A stretch of DNA of 64,000 nucleotides, taken from the NCBI RefSeq assembly GCF_900230195.1, contig NZ_OCNE01000007.1, positions 62,001 to 126,000 of the forward strand. Reading direction: 5' to 3'. Under the pieces are notes generated by a model that saw only the letters and a program-made list of their open reading frames with translations, was not told the DNA's origin and made no database searches. Origin of the DNA: Streptomyces zhaozhouensis. Its GTDB lineage: Bacteria; Actinomycetota; Actinomycetes; Streptomycetales; Streptomycetaceae. The translations under genes were made by a program, and so were the position numbers. Of the stretch, positions 1 to 8,265 are shown in pieces; position 1 is the stretch's first letter, and every line of letters starts with the position of its first letter.

Positions 1-266
1 ACCAGATGTCCTACGGCGCGCGGAACCCGGCGGCGCTGGGCTGGGACCGGCCGGACGTGGACGAGTTGGTGGCCACGGCCCGCGGCACCTCGGGGGAGGA
101 GTCGGCGCGGGCCGGACTGGCCGCCCAACGCACGCTGTGGGAGGAGGGCAACACCATCGCCCCCGTCTTCAAACCCTTCACCACGGCGCACGTGCCGGGG
201 GTGGCCGGCGTGGCCGACGACCTCTTCGAGCAGTTCCCCGGTTTCAGCCGGGCCACCCTCTCGTGA
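1..266 (+). CDS. ABC importer substrate-binding protein, family 5 (3' end only)
   Basis: Only the last ~88 residues are in the window; the reading frame is open from the left edge and ends at a TGA at 264-266. The tail, with an alternating hydrophilic and aromatic pattern and the segment around FKPFTTAHVPGV, resembles the C-terminus of extracellular solute-binding proteins of the dipeptide/oligopeptide/nickel class. The assignment rests mainly on what follows: two DppB/DppC-type permeases and a double ATPase joined by stop/start overlaps. By family these proteins sit outside the membrane as lipoproteins and deliver peptides, nickel or metallophores. Next to a salicylate synthase and a zinc GTPase, a metal-chelate ligand is a reasonable inference, but the binding domain is outside the window. 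Confidence 0.7.
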   Translation, partial: QMSYGARNPAALGWDRPDVDELVATARGTSGEESARAGLAAQRTLWEEGNTIAPVFKPFTTAHVPGVAGVADDLFEQFPGFSRATLS

Positions 267-1216
267 GCTGGAGCCTCTTCCTGCTGCGGCGACTGGCCGC
301 CCTGGTCCCCACCCTGGCGGCCCTGTCGGTGCTCGTCTTCGGCGCGACGGAGCTTCTGCCGGGCGACGCGGTCGGCGCCGTCGCGGGCCCGGACGCCACC
401 GAGGCCGAACGCGCCGCCGTCCGCGAGCGGTTGGGGCTCGACGACGACCCCGTGACGCGCTACCTCCGGTGGGCGGGGGGCGCGGTGCGGGGGGATCTGG
501 GCACGGCCTACACCGGCGGGCGGGCGGTGCACGAGCTGATCGCCTCCCGCCTGCCCCACAGCCTGCTGCTGGCCGGCCTGGCGCTGGCGGTGACGGTCCC
601 CCTCTCGATCGCCCTGGGCCTGTGGGCCGGCAGCCGGGCCGGACGGCGCGCGGACCGGGCCGTCTCGACCGGGGTCCTGCTGGTCGCGGGGCTGCCGGAG
701 TTCGTCACGGCCACGGCCCTGTGGTGGCTGCTCGCCGGCGAGCTGGGCCTGCTGCCCCGGGTCTCCCTGGTCCCCCTCGGCGGCAGCCCGCTGGACACGC
801 CGGAGATCCTGGTCCTGCCCGCGCTGACGCTGGCCGCCACCGGCGTCGCCGTGGGCACCCGGTTGGTCCGCTCCGCGAGCGCCGAGGCCGTCGCCTCGCC
901 CTGGATCGAGGCCGCCCGGCTGCGCGGGGTCGGCGGGGCACGCCTGGCGGTACGTCATGTGCTGCCCGGCGCCCTGGCGCCCGCCACCCAGGCGTTCGGA
1001 CTGATCACCGGCGCGCTGGTGGGCGGCGCGATCGTGGTGGAGACCGTCTACGGCTACCCCGGCATCGGACTCGAGCTGCAACAGGCCGTGGCGCACCGGG
1101 ACATCCCGCTGGTCCAGGGCATCGCGCTCGTCCTGTGCGCCGCCACCCTGGCCACGGTGCTCCTGGCCGACCTCGCGGCCAGGGCGCTCGACCCGCGGCG
1201 CGGGAGCCTCCGGTGA
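263..1216 (+). CDS. ABC transporter permease, DppB/NikB type
   Basis: Inner-membrane permease of 317 residues. It has an N-terminal membrane segment (about 5-27) followed by a periplasmic-type loop and five further hydrophobic segments, the usual layout of DppB/NikB. The cytoplasmic EAA loop is visible as EAARLRGVGG near residue 215, and the family segment VETVYGYPGIGLELQQA follows near residue 260. The start is the GTG at 263, whose GTGA overlaps the stop of the upstream binding protein and indicates translational coupling. It pairs with the next permease to form the channel. The substrate cannot be read from the sequence; peptide, nickel or metallophore are all possible, the last favoured by the neighbouring salicylate synthase. 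Confidence 0.85.
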   Translation: MSWSLFLLRRLAALVPTLAALSVLVFGATELLPGDAVGAVAGPDATEAERAAVRERLGLDDDPVTRYLRWAGGAVRGDLGTAYTGGRAVHELIASRLPHSLLLAGLALAVTVPLSIALGLWAGSRAGRRADRAVSTGVLLVAGLPEFVTATALWWLLAGELGLLPRVSLVPLGGSPLDTPEILVLPALTLAATGVAVGTRLVRSASAEAVASPWIEAARLRGVGGARLAVRHVLPGALAPATQAFGLITGALVGGAIVVETVYGYPGIGLELQQAVAHRDIPLVQGIALVLCAATLATVLLADLAARALDPRRGSLR

Positions 1217-2064
1217 GGCCCGCCTCCCCGGGAACGGGTGCGCGCGAGGCGCTCGGTCCGCTCGCCTGGTGCTGCGCGGGCGTCTGCCTGCTGGTCCTCG
1301 CGGTCGCGGTGCTCGGGCCGCCGCTCGCCCCCGGTTCCCCCACCGAGCAGGTCGGGCCTCCGTTCGCGGGGCCGGGGGCCGGCCTGCCCCTGGGCACCGA
1401 CTTCCTGGGGCGCGATCTCGCGGCCCGGCTGCTGCACGGCGGCTGGGTGGTGCTGGCGCTGGCCGTCGGCGCCACGGCGCTGGCCACACTGCTGGGGGCG
1501 GGGGGCGGGATCTGGCTGGGACTCGCGGCCGGGCGCGGCGGGGAGATCGTGATGCGCGCGGTGGACCTGCTGGCGGTGTTTCCCCCGCTGCTGCTCATGC
1601 TGCTGCTTGCCACCGGGGCGCCGGCCGGCGACCTGGCCGTCCTGGTGGCGGTGGGGCTCGCCGCCACGCCGTTCTCCCTGCGGGTGACCAGGGCGGCCAC
1701 CCGCCGGGTGGCCGCCACGGGCTACGTGCTGACCGCGCGGGCCCGGGGCGACGGCTGGACGGCCGTCGTCCGCTACGACGTGCTGCCCAACATCGCCGGC
1801 ACGGTGCTGGCCGACGCGGGGATCCGGTTCGTCGCCGCCGTCCATCTGACCGCCACGGCCGGGTTCCTCGGCCTGGGACGGGGGGCGCCGGACGCGAACT
1901 GGGGGCGCATGATCCGCGAGAACCTCCCGGGTGCCGCGCTCAACCCCCTGCCCGTCCTGCTGCCCGCCGCGCTGCTGGCGGCGTTCGCGGTCGCGGTGAA
2001 CCTGCTCGCCGACCGCGTCGCCGAACGCGTCGCGGGCCTCGACACCTCAGGGAGCGACGGGTGA
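1213..2064 (+). CDS. ABC transporter permease, DppC/NikC type
   Basis: Second membrane subunit, 283 residues. It carries the DppC/OppC hallmark LGTDFLGRDLAARLL near residues 58-72, several hydrophobic segments, and an EAA-like loop (LTARARGDGW near 174) that contacts the ATPase. The GTG at 1213 overlaps the preceding stop as GTGA, the second such coupling in this operon. It forms a heterodimeric channel with the upstream permease. The protein is slightly shorter than typical DppC (about 290-300), with a trimmed N-terminus, but nothing essential appears to be missing. Confidence 0.85.
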   Translation: MRPASPGTGAREALGPLAWCCAGVCLLVLAVAVLGPPLAPGSPTEQVGPPFAGPGAGLPLGTDFLGRDLAARLLHGGWVVLALAVGATALATLLGAGGGIWLGLAAGRGGEIVMRAVDLLAVFPPLLLMLLLATGAPAGDLAVLVAVGLAATPFSLRVTRAATRRVAATGYVLTARARGDGWTAVVRYDVLPNIAGTVLADAGIRFVAAVHLTATAGFLGLGRGAPDANWGRMIRENLPGAALNPLPVLLPAALLAAFAVAVNLLADRVAERVAGLDTSGSDG

Positions 2065-3545
2065 GAAGGATGGACGAGCCGCACGAGCTGGCGAGGGTCG
2101 ACGGCCTGTCCGTCGGGCGCGACGCCGGCGGCCCGGCCGTGCTGGACGGGGTCGACCTGACGCTCCGCGCCGGCGAGGTGCTGGCGCTGGCGGGCCGTTC
2201 CGGCTCGGGGAAGACGACCCTCGCGCTGAGCCTGCTGGGTCGGGTGCGCGAAGGACTCGGTGTCCGCGCGGGGACCGTGCGGGTCGCCGGGCACGACCCG
2301 TTCACCCCCGGGGGGAGGGCCCGGGTACGCGGCGGGCTGGTGGGCTTCCTCGGCCAGGACCCGGCATCGGCGCTCAACCCCGCGCGACGGCTGGGCGGTA
2401 CGTTGCGCGAGGCCGCCGCGATGACCGGCGCGGCGGGCTGGCGCGCCTCGGCGCGCCGGGAGCGGGAGCGGCGCGTCCGCGAGGCGCTCTCGGAGGTCGA
2501 CCTGCCGGCGGACCCGGCCTTCCTGAGGCGCTATCCCCACCAGGTCTCGGGCGGCCAGGCGCAGCGTGTCGCCCTGGCGGTCGCCACCATGGGGAACCCG
2601 CGGCTGCTCGTCCTCGACGAGCCGACCAGTGGGCTCGACCCGGCCCTCGCCGAGGACCTGGCGGCCCGGCTGAGCGCGCGCCACCGCGGGGCGGGCGGCG
2701 CGATGCTGCTGGTCAGTCACGACAGGTCGCTGACCGGGGCGCTCGCCGACCGGACACTCCGGATCGAGGGGGGCCGGCTCACCACCCCTCGCCGTCCCGC
2801 GCTCGTCCGCGAACCGGGCCCACGGCCGCGCGACGCGCGTGCCCAGGCCGACCGGCCGGCCCTGCTGGAGCTCGTCGGCCTGCGGGCCACCCACGGGCGG
2901 CGCGTCACGGTGGAGGGGGTCTCCCTGGACGTCGCCCCCGGCGGCTGCACGGCCCTGGTCGGGCCCTCGGGGTCGGGGAAGACCACGGTCGCCCGCTGCC
3001 TGCTGGGACTGCACTCCTCCTGGACCGGCGCGCTGCGGCTGGCGGGCTCCGACCTGGCGACGGACTTCCGCGGACGCTCCCGGGACCAGCGGCGCGCCCT
3101 CCAACTGGTCGCGCAGGACGCGGTGGCGGCACTCAACCCACGCGAGCCGGTCCGCAGGGCCCTGCTGCGGCCGTTGGGCGGAAGGGAGGCCACCGGGGAG
3201 GAGGCGGAGCGGCTGCTGTGGCGGGTCGGTCTGTCGCCGAGGTCGCTGGGGCGGCTTCCCCACGAGCTGTCAGGCGGGGAAAGACAGCGCGTCAACCTCG
3301 CACGGGCCCTGGCCGCCGACCCCCTGGTGCTGGTGTGCGACGAGGTGACCTCCGCCCTGGACACGGAGACCCGCGACGCCGTGCTGGACCTGCTGACGGA
3401 GCTGCGGCGGGCCGAGGGGCTGGGCGTCGTGCTGATCACCCACGACCCGGAGGTCCGCGCGACGGCCGACCGCGTCGTGACCCTCGCCGAGGGCAGGATG
3501 GCCGGCGCCGGGCGGGCCCTCGCCGGGGACGGGGGGCACCCCTGA
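2061..3545 (+). CDS. Fused two-domain ABC ATPase (DppD-DppF type)
   Basis: This 494-residue protein carries two complete nucleotide-binding domains, so it replaces the usual DppD and DppF pair. Domain 1 has Walker A GRSGSGKTT (about 45-53), signature VSGGQAQR and Walker B LLVLDEPTSGLD. Domain 2 has Walker A GPSGSGKTT (about 301-309), signature LSGGERQR and Walker B LVLVCDEVTSALD with a following ITHDP H-loop. It powers import through the two upstream permeases. The GTG at 2061 is chosen because it repeats the GTGA overlap seen for the other operon members; an ATG at 2070 is the alternative. The gene ends only 13 bp from the convergent salicylate synthase. Confidence 0.88.
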   Translation: MRRMDEPHELARVDGLSVGRDAGGPAVLDGVDLTLRAGEVLALAGRSGSGKTTLALSLLGRVREGLGVRAGTVRVAGHDPFTPGGRARVRGGLVGFLGQDPASALNPARRLGGTLREAAAMTGAAGWRASARRERERRVREALSEVDLPADPAFLRRYPHQVSGGQAQRVALAVATMGNPRLLVLDEPTSGLDPALAEDLAARLSARHRGAGGAMLLVSHDRSLTGALADRTLRIEGGRLTTPRRPALVREPGPRPRDARAQADRPALLELVGLRATHGRRVTVEGVSLDVAPGGCTALVGPSGSGKTTVARCLLGLHSSWTGALRLAGSDLATDFRGRSRDQRRALQLVAQDAVAALNPREPVRRALLRPLGGREATGEEAERLLWRVGLSPRSLGRLPHELSGGERQRVNLARALAADPLVLVCDEVTSALDTETRDAVLDLLTELRRAEGLGVVLITHDPEVRATADRVVTLAEGRMAGAGRALAGDGGHP

Positions 3546-3558
3546 GACCGGCTTCCGG

Positions 3559-4971
3559 TCAGGGCCTCCCGAACGCGGCGCCGGCGGACTCCGGCACCAG
3601 GAACAGCCCCACACTGCGCAACTTCTCGCGGGTCTCCTCCAGTTCGCGCTCCGGGTCGGACTGGCCGACGACACCGGCGCCCGCGCGCAGCCAGGTCCGA
3701 CCGTCCCGCCGGTAGACGCTGCGCAGCACGAGCGCCGCGTCGAGCGTCCCGTCGCCGTCGGCGACGATCACCGCCCCGCTGTACAGCCCTCGTTCGGCCG
3801 GCTCCGCGTCGTCTATCCAGGTGCAGGCCCGCGCCTTGGGGATGCCGGACGCCGTGACGGCGGGGAAGAGCGCGGCCAGGGCGTCCCAGCGGGTCTTCCC
3901 CTCGGCGAGGCGGCCGGTCAGGTGGGAGGCGAGGTGCTGCACGCTGCCCCGCTCGCTGACGGACATGAAGTCGTCGACGCGGACTGAGCCCGGGGCGCAG
4001 GCGCCGCGCAGTTCCTCGGCGGCCAGTCGCACGGAGACGGCGTGCTCGTAGACCTCCTTGGCGTCCCGGTACAGCTCCGCGCGCCGGTCCTCGTCGGACG
4101 GGTCTCCCCGCAACGCCCGTGTGCCGGCGAGGGGTTGGGCGTGCACGGTGCCGTCCGCCGTGACCCGGGTGACGATCTCCGGGCTGAAACCGGCGCTCTC
4201 CCACCCCCCGGAGCGCAGCAGGAACGAGCGGGCCGGGGCGTTGGCCCGTCGACCGACCAGGTAACTGGCGGGCAGATCCACGGGTTCCGTGACCGGCACC
4301 CGTCGGGAGACGATGACCTTCTCCATGAGCCCGGCGTGGATGTCCTCCACGGCGGTGGCGACCCTCTTCCGGTAGTCGTCCGCCCCGTGCCCCTCCAGCT
4401 CCGTCGGCACCCGTTCCTCGACGGCGCCGGGCACGAGGGCGGAGGCGGCCGCCAGCCTGGCCTCCAGGGCGTCCAGGTCCCGCGCGGACCCGGCCCGGAG
4501 CCGCGCGGTGCCGTCCGGGGGGAACCTGACCTCCCGTCGTGGCAGCACCAGGCGGAGAACGGGCTCGGTCACGGGCCGGTCGCCGTGCAGCAGCCGGCTC
4601 AGTTCGTAGGTGGCCCAGCCGTAGGCGGGCTGGGCCGTCGCGTCGAGCACCCGGCCGAGGGCGGCCAGCGGGGAGGGGCCGTGCGGCACCTCGACGGGCA
4701 CGCCCCCGACGGTGACCGAGGGGCCGTCCGCACCGATCTCCGCGACCGCGGCCTCCCCCTCGGCCCAGATCACGTCGCCGTTGTTCTCGTAGAGCAGGTA
4801 GGGCTCTTTCGACGCGGCGGACAGCGCCACGGCCGTCGTCAACGCGGCCGCCGCGTCGAAGGGGATCTCGCGTGCGGCGTGGCGGGGGAGTTCCGCGAGG
4901 GCGGGGGAGGGGGCGCCGTGGGCTGAGGTCGGGAGGGCGGCGGGCACGGGGAGGGCGTTGTCGCGCGTCAT
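3559..4971 (-). CDS. Salicylate synthase (MbtI/Irp9-type chorismate-utilising enzyme)
   Basis: A 470-residue chorismate-binding enzyme predicted to convert chorismate through isochorismate to salicylate, the aromatic cap of many siderophores and zincophores. The C-terminal chorismate domain shows GSVQHLASHL (about 340), TASGIPKA (about 373) and LRAGAGVVGQSDPERE (about 435), which match salicylate synthases better than plain isochorismate synthases. The ATG at 4971 is preferred over an upstream ATG at 4995 because a promoter (TTGGAA, 16 bp, TATAGT) ends 6 nt before it, implying a leaderless transcript; no ribosome-binding site precedes it. A Zur-like palindrome lies between these promoter elements. 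It is convergent with the ABC importer and divergent from the CobW GTPase. The alternative is an isochorismate or anthranilate synthase relative. Confidence 0.82.
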   Translation of the reverse strand: MTRDNALPVPAALPTSAHGAPSPALAELPRHAAREIPFDAAAALTTAVALSAASKEPYLLYENNGDVIWAEGEAAVAEIGADGPSVTVGGVPVEVPHGPSPLAALGRVLDATAQPAYGWATYELSRLLHGDRPVTEPVLRLVLPRREVRFPPDGTARLRAGSARDLDALEARLAAASALVPGAVEERVPTELEGHGADDYRKRVATAVEDIHAGLMEKVIVSRRVPVTEPVDLPASYLVGRRANAPARSFLLRSGGWESAGFSPEIVTRVTADGTVHAQPLAGTRALRGDPSDEDRRAELYRDAKEVYEHAVSVRLAAEELRGACAPGSVRVDDFMSVSERGSVQHLASHLTGRLAEGKTRWDALAALFPAVTASGIPKARACTWIDDAEPAERGLYSGAVIVADGDGTLDAALVLRSVYRRDGRTWLRAGAGVVGQSDPERELEETREKLRSVGLFLVPESAGAAFGRP

Positions 4972-4977
4972 GGCGGT

Positions 4978-5012
4978 ACTATACGCAAACGGCAATCATT
5001 TCCAATAAGGAT
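4978..5012. promoter_or_regulatory. Divergent promoter with Zur-like operator
   Basis: A 13-bp near-perfect palindrome GGCAATCATTTCC lies at 4991-5003; its reverse complement GGAAATGATTGCC resembles the AATGATT-centred Zur boxes known in Streptomyces. On the minus strand it fills the spacer between TTGGAA (5005-5000) and TATAGT (4983-4978), the latter 6 nt from the salicylate synthase ATG. On the plus strand a weak -10 (TAAGGAT, 5006-5012) lies just downstream of it and faces the CobW gene. One Zur dimer pair here could shut off both genes when zinc is sufficient. The operator identity is inferred from pattern and gene content. Confidence 0.65.
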
Positions 5013-5032
5013 CCATCAAGGTGAGGTGTGCG

Positions 5033-6262
5033 ATGCGTCAGGCCGGCCCGACCGGCGGTCCCGGCACCGTCGAAGCGGCGACCGCCCGCGCGGGGGCGGA
5101 CCGTCGTCTTCCCGTGACGGTGCTCTCCGGCTTCCTCGGCGCCGGCAAGACGACCCTGCTGAACAGCGTGCTCGGCAACCGCGAGGGCCTGCGGGTCGCG
5201 GTGATCGTCAACGACATGAGCGAGGTCAACATCGATGCCGCCCTGGTGCGCGACGGAGGGGCGCTCTCCCGCACCGAGGAGCGGCTGGTGGAGATGACCA
5301 ACGGGTGCATCTGCTGCACGCTGCGGGACGACCTGCTGGAGGAGGTGGACCGGCTGGCGCGGGCGGGCCGCTTCGACTACCTGTTGATCGAGTCCAGCGG
5401 GATCTCGGAACCCATGCCCGTCGCCGCCACCTTCTCCTTCCCCCGGGACGACGGGGCGACGCTCGGTGACCTGGCCCGGCTGGACACGATGGTCACCGTG
5501 GTGGACGCGGCGCACTTCCTCCCGGAGCTGGAGCGGGGGGACGCACTGGTCGAGCGAGGTCTCGACCAGTACGAGGAGGACGAGAGGACCGTCAGCGACC
5601 TCCTCGCGGACCAGGTCGAGTTCGCCGACGTGCTGGTCCTCAACAAGGTCGATCTCGTCCCGGAGGCGGAGGCGGACCGGTTGGCGGCCGCGCTGCGTCG
5701 CCTCAACCCCGCCGCGCGGGTGCTGCGCGCCACCCACGGTCGCGTTCCGGTCGGCGAACTCCTCGGCACGGGCGCCTTCGACCTCGCGCGGGCCCAGGAG
5801 GCACCGGGTTGGCTGGCGGAGTTGAACGGCGACCACGTGCCGGAGACGGAGGAGTACGGGATCTCCAGCCTCCTCTTCCGCGCCGCGCGTCCCTTCCATC
5901 CCGAACGGCTGTGGCGCTTCGTCACCGAGCGGATGGACGGCGGGGCGTACGGCGCGATCCTGCGCTCCAAGGGGTTCTTCTGGCTGGCGACCCGCCCCGA
6001 GGTCACGGGGCTGTGGTCGCAGGCGGGCTCGGTGGCGCGGTTCGAACCGTCCGGTGTCCGGGCGGCGCCCGAGGAGGGGGGCCTCTCCGACGGGCAGGAA
6101 CTTGTCTTCATCGGCACCGGGTTGGCCCACCAGGAGCTGCGCGCGGCGCTGAACGCCTGCCTGCTGGACGAGGAGGAGTCGCGTGCGGGGCCCGCGTCCT
6201 GGGCGCGTCTGCCGGACCCCTTCCCGGAGTGGGACGCGCCGCCCGCGCGACACGAACACTGA
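5033..6262 (+). CDS. COG0523/CobW-family GTPase, putative zinc chaperone
   Basis: A 409-residue G3E-family GTPase. Walker A is GFLGAGKTT (about 33-41), the metal-binding CxCC motif is GCICC (about 90-94), and the guanine-specificity motif is NKVD (about 204-207); a C-terminal CobW domain follows, with the stretch [11 protein letters not shown]. Family members insert or deliver Zn, Co or Ni, and several are induced by zinc starvation. The ATG at 5033 is chosen because AGGTGAGG stands 7 nt upstream; an in-frame GTG at 5021 is the alternative. Its position divergent from salicylate synthase, with a Zur-like operator between, supports a zinc role rather than cobalamin synthesis. No histidine-rich metal-storage loop is obvious. 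Confidence 0.87.
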   Translation: MRQAGPTGGPGTVEAATARAGADRRLPVTVLSGFLGAGKTTLLNSVLGNREGLRVAVIVNDMSEVNIDAALVRDGGALSRTEERLVEMTNGCICCTLRDDLLEEVDRLARAGRFDYLLIESSGISEPMPVAATFSFPRDDGATLGDLARLDTMVTVVDAAHFLPELERGDALVERGLDQYEEDERTVSDLLADQVEFADVLVLNKVDLVPEAEADRLAAALRRLNPAARVLRATHGRVPVGELLGTGAFDLARAQEAPGWLAELNGDHVPETEEYGISSLLFRAARPFHPERLWRFVTERMDGGAYGAILRSKGFFWLATRPEVTGLWSQAGSVARFEPSGVRAAPEEGGLSDGQELVFIGTGLAHQELRAALNACLLDEEESRAGPASWARLPDPFPEWDAPPARHEH

Positions 6263-6449
6263 GGGGCGCCGCCGGAGGGCCCGGCCTGGCCGTCGCCGGG
6301 TCGGCCTTCGGGGACGTCCCGCTATAGGCTGCTGGCGGCCAGCACGCCCCGTCTCGACGGCGGGGGTGCCCGCCTGGTCGACGCGCCGCGCGTACTCGTG
6401 CTCAGGCCGGCCCCGCTTCACCGTCCCTTCGCAGGCAAGGACGCCGCCG

Positions 6450-7382
6450 TTGAGCCGTACCCCGCGGGTGGATCCACCGCCTGAGCGCGTCACCGTCGAG
6501 ACGGAACAGGTGAGGCGGCTCGTCGCCGCCCAGTTCCCGCGGTGGGCCGATCTCCCGATCCGGCCGGTGTCCGACGGCGGTTGGGACAACTGGACCTTTC
6601 ACCTCGGCGACGCCATGCTGGCCCGCCTTCCCAGCGCGGCCGAGTACGCCCTGGCGGTCGACAAGGAACAGCGGTGGCTCCCCGTGCTCGCTCCCCGACT
6701 GCCGCTGCCCGTTCCCGTTCCCCTGGCCCGGGGCGGGCCCGGCGCGGGCTACCCGTACGCGTGGTCGGTCTACCGGTGGCTGGACGGCGAGCCGGCGCGC
6801 GCGGACCGCGTCGCCGACCCCGTCCGGTTCGCGGTGGACCTGGCGGGCTTCCTGGCGGCGCTGCGCGCCGTCGACACCGCCGGCGCCCCCCGGCCGGGCA
6901 AGCACAACTGGTTCCGGGGCGCCTCGCCGCGCGCCTACGACGGGCAGGTCGGGCGGGCGCTGTCGACGCTGGCCGGTCACGTGGACACCGGCCTGGCACA
7001 CGAGATCTGGCAGACCGCGCTGGCCGCTCCCCGGGACGGCGTGGACACGTGGTTCCACGGCGACGTCGCCTCGGGCAACCTGCTACTGCGCGACGGGGAG
7101 TTGGCGGCCGTCATCGACTTCGGGACCTGCGGCGTCGGCGATCCGTCCTGCGATCTCGCCGTCGCCTGGACGCTGCTGGACCGGGAGGGCCGGCGGGCGT
7201 TCCGCGCGCGGCTCGCCGTCGACGAGGCCGCCTGGGCACGCGGGCGCGGCTGGGCCCTGTGGAAGACGCTCGTCGCCTGCGCCCAGGGCCTGGAGCGCGC
7301 CGACGAACAGGCTGACGCACGGGCCGACGACGCGCGCCGCGTCCTCGACGAGATCTGCTCCGACTACGCGGAGGGCGGCTAG
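6450..7382 (+). CDS. Aminoglycoside phosphotransferase-family kinase
   Basis: A protein-kinase-like small-molecule phosphotransferase of about 310 residues. The Brenner-type catalytic motif appears as WFHGDVASGN (about 201-210) and the metal-binding segment as VIDFGTCGVGDPSCDLA (about 219-235). The N-terminal lobe has the SDGGWDNWTF stretch common in chromosomal actinomycete APH-like proteins. The TTG at 6450 is proposed because AAGGA precedes it by about 8 nt; a GTG at 6468 is possible. Family members phosphorylate aminoglycosides, homoserine, choline or other alcohols, and no substrate can be inferred here. It appears monocistronic, 190 bp after the CobW gene. Confidence 0.82.
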   Translation: MSRTPRVDPPPERVTVETEQVRRLVAAQFPRWADLPIRPVSDGGWDNWTFHLGDAMLARLPSAAEYALAVDKEQRWLPVLAPRLPLPVPVPLARGGPGAGYPYAWSVYRWLDGEPARADRVADPVRFAVDLAGFLAALRAVDTAGAPRPGKHNWFRGASPRAYDGQVGRALSTLAGHVDTGLAHEIWQTALAAPRDGVDTWFHGDVASGNLLLRDGELAAVIDFGTCGVGDPSCDLAVAWTLLDREGRRAFRARLAVDEAAWARGRGWALWKTLVACAQGLERADEQADARADDARRVLDEICSDYAEGG

Positions 7383-7508
7383 CACTCCCGTGTGACGTCG
7401 GCCCTCCCGGTCCTTCCATGACTCGGCGCGTGAGCGCACGCGGCTGACGTGTCGTCGACGCGTGCCCGACCACGGTGCCATTCCCCCCCGGCGGGGAAGG
7501 AGACGGGG

Positions 7509-8090
7509 ATGAGGGATCCCGAGATCATCGCGTCGTTCGGCGGGCAGGGCGAGGTGTCGCTGACCGTTGTCCATCATCCGGCGCGGGTCGTGGCCATCGC
7601 GCACGAGTACGGCTACGTCCTCGACGACTACGCCATGACGGTGCGGCCGACCCGTTTCCGGATGCGCTTCGTGCGTGACGACAGCGAGGACGCTCGCCGC
7701 CGCGCCGCCTGGGCGGACCATCACTACCGCGCCTCCGGCGCCTGGTGGGCCTCCTGCTGGCCCACCCCGCCACCCCCCGCCGGTGTCTCGCCGGAGGACG
7801 CTGCCGCCTACCGCATCGCCGTCCACGAACAGCGGCACCACCCCTGGCGCCATCCGCTGCTCGCCTTCGGCCTCCTGTTGTTCCTCGCCCTCGTCGGAGC
7901 GTGGGCGCTCGCCGACGTGTCGATGCCTCTCGCGGTGCTTCTGCCCGTGGCGGTCGCGGGACTCGGCGGTTGGCTTGTGGTCTGGAGCGGCAGGAAAGCG
8001 CGCGCGGCTCTTTCCACGCACGCCGCGACACTGGAACGGTTCGAACGCCAGCGCGTCTACCCGGCCCACGGACTGCCGGGGGAACGCTGA
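7509..8090 (+). CDS. Hypothetical two-helix membrane protein
   Basis: I do not recognise this 193-residue protein. Residues 1-115 are soluble and rich in His, Arg and Trp, including a WADHHYRASGAWWASCW stretch near residue 75. Two adjacent hydrophobic helices follow (about 116-160), then a short charged tail. The ATG at 7509 has GGAAGGAG about 6 nt upstream, which decides the start. The topology suggests a cytoplasmic N-domain anchored by a C-terminal helical hairpin. There is no clear operon partner. Confidence 0.65.
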   Translation: MRDPEIIASFGGQGEVSLTVVHHPARVVAIAHEYGYVLDDYAMTVRPTRFRMRFVRDDSEDARRRAAWADHHYRASGAWWASCWPTPPPPAGVSPEDAAAYRIAVHEQRHHPWRHPLLAFGLLLFLALVGAWALADVSMPLAVLLPVAVAGLGGWLVVWSGRKARAALSTHAATLERFERQRVYPAHGLPGER

Positions 8091-8156
8091 GGCACGCCTA
8101 CTTCGAGTCCCCGCCGCCTTCCGCCGAACCCGGTCATCTGCTGAGTAGATCCATCG

Positions 8157-8174
8157 CAACAGAAACATCTGTTG
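8157..8174. promoter_or_regulatory. Inverted repeat upstream of monooxygenase remnant
   Basis: CAACAGA and TCTGTTG form a perfect 7-bp inverted repeat with a 4-nt centre, 92 bp upstream of the TTG start at 8266. The size and spacing fit a TetR-type operator, but no tetR gene is adjacent. It may be a leftover of the original regulation of the truncated gene. Confidence 0.3.
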
Positions 8175-8265
8175 GACAGAGATCAGGGCACGTTCGAGGA
8201 TGTTCGCGCGGTGGCACAGCCGACGTGGCAGAGGATGCGCTACCGCCCTGAGCGGAGGCTGAACG

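Noticed and set aside
3559..4971. Plain isochorismate or anthranilate synthase
   Set aside because: The TASGIPKA and GSVQHL motifs and absence of an amidotransferase or isochorismatase neighbour favour salicylate synthase.
4991..5003. Interpretation of the palindrome as a DmdR/DtxR iron box
   Set aside because: DtxR-type boxes in Streptomyces follow TTAGGTTAGGCTCACCTAA, which does not fit; the AAT-N-ATT core fits Zur.
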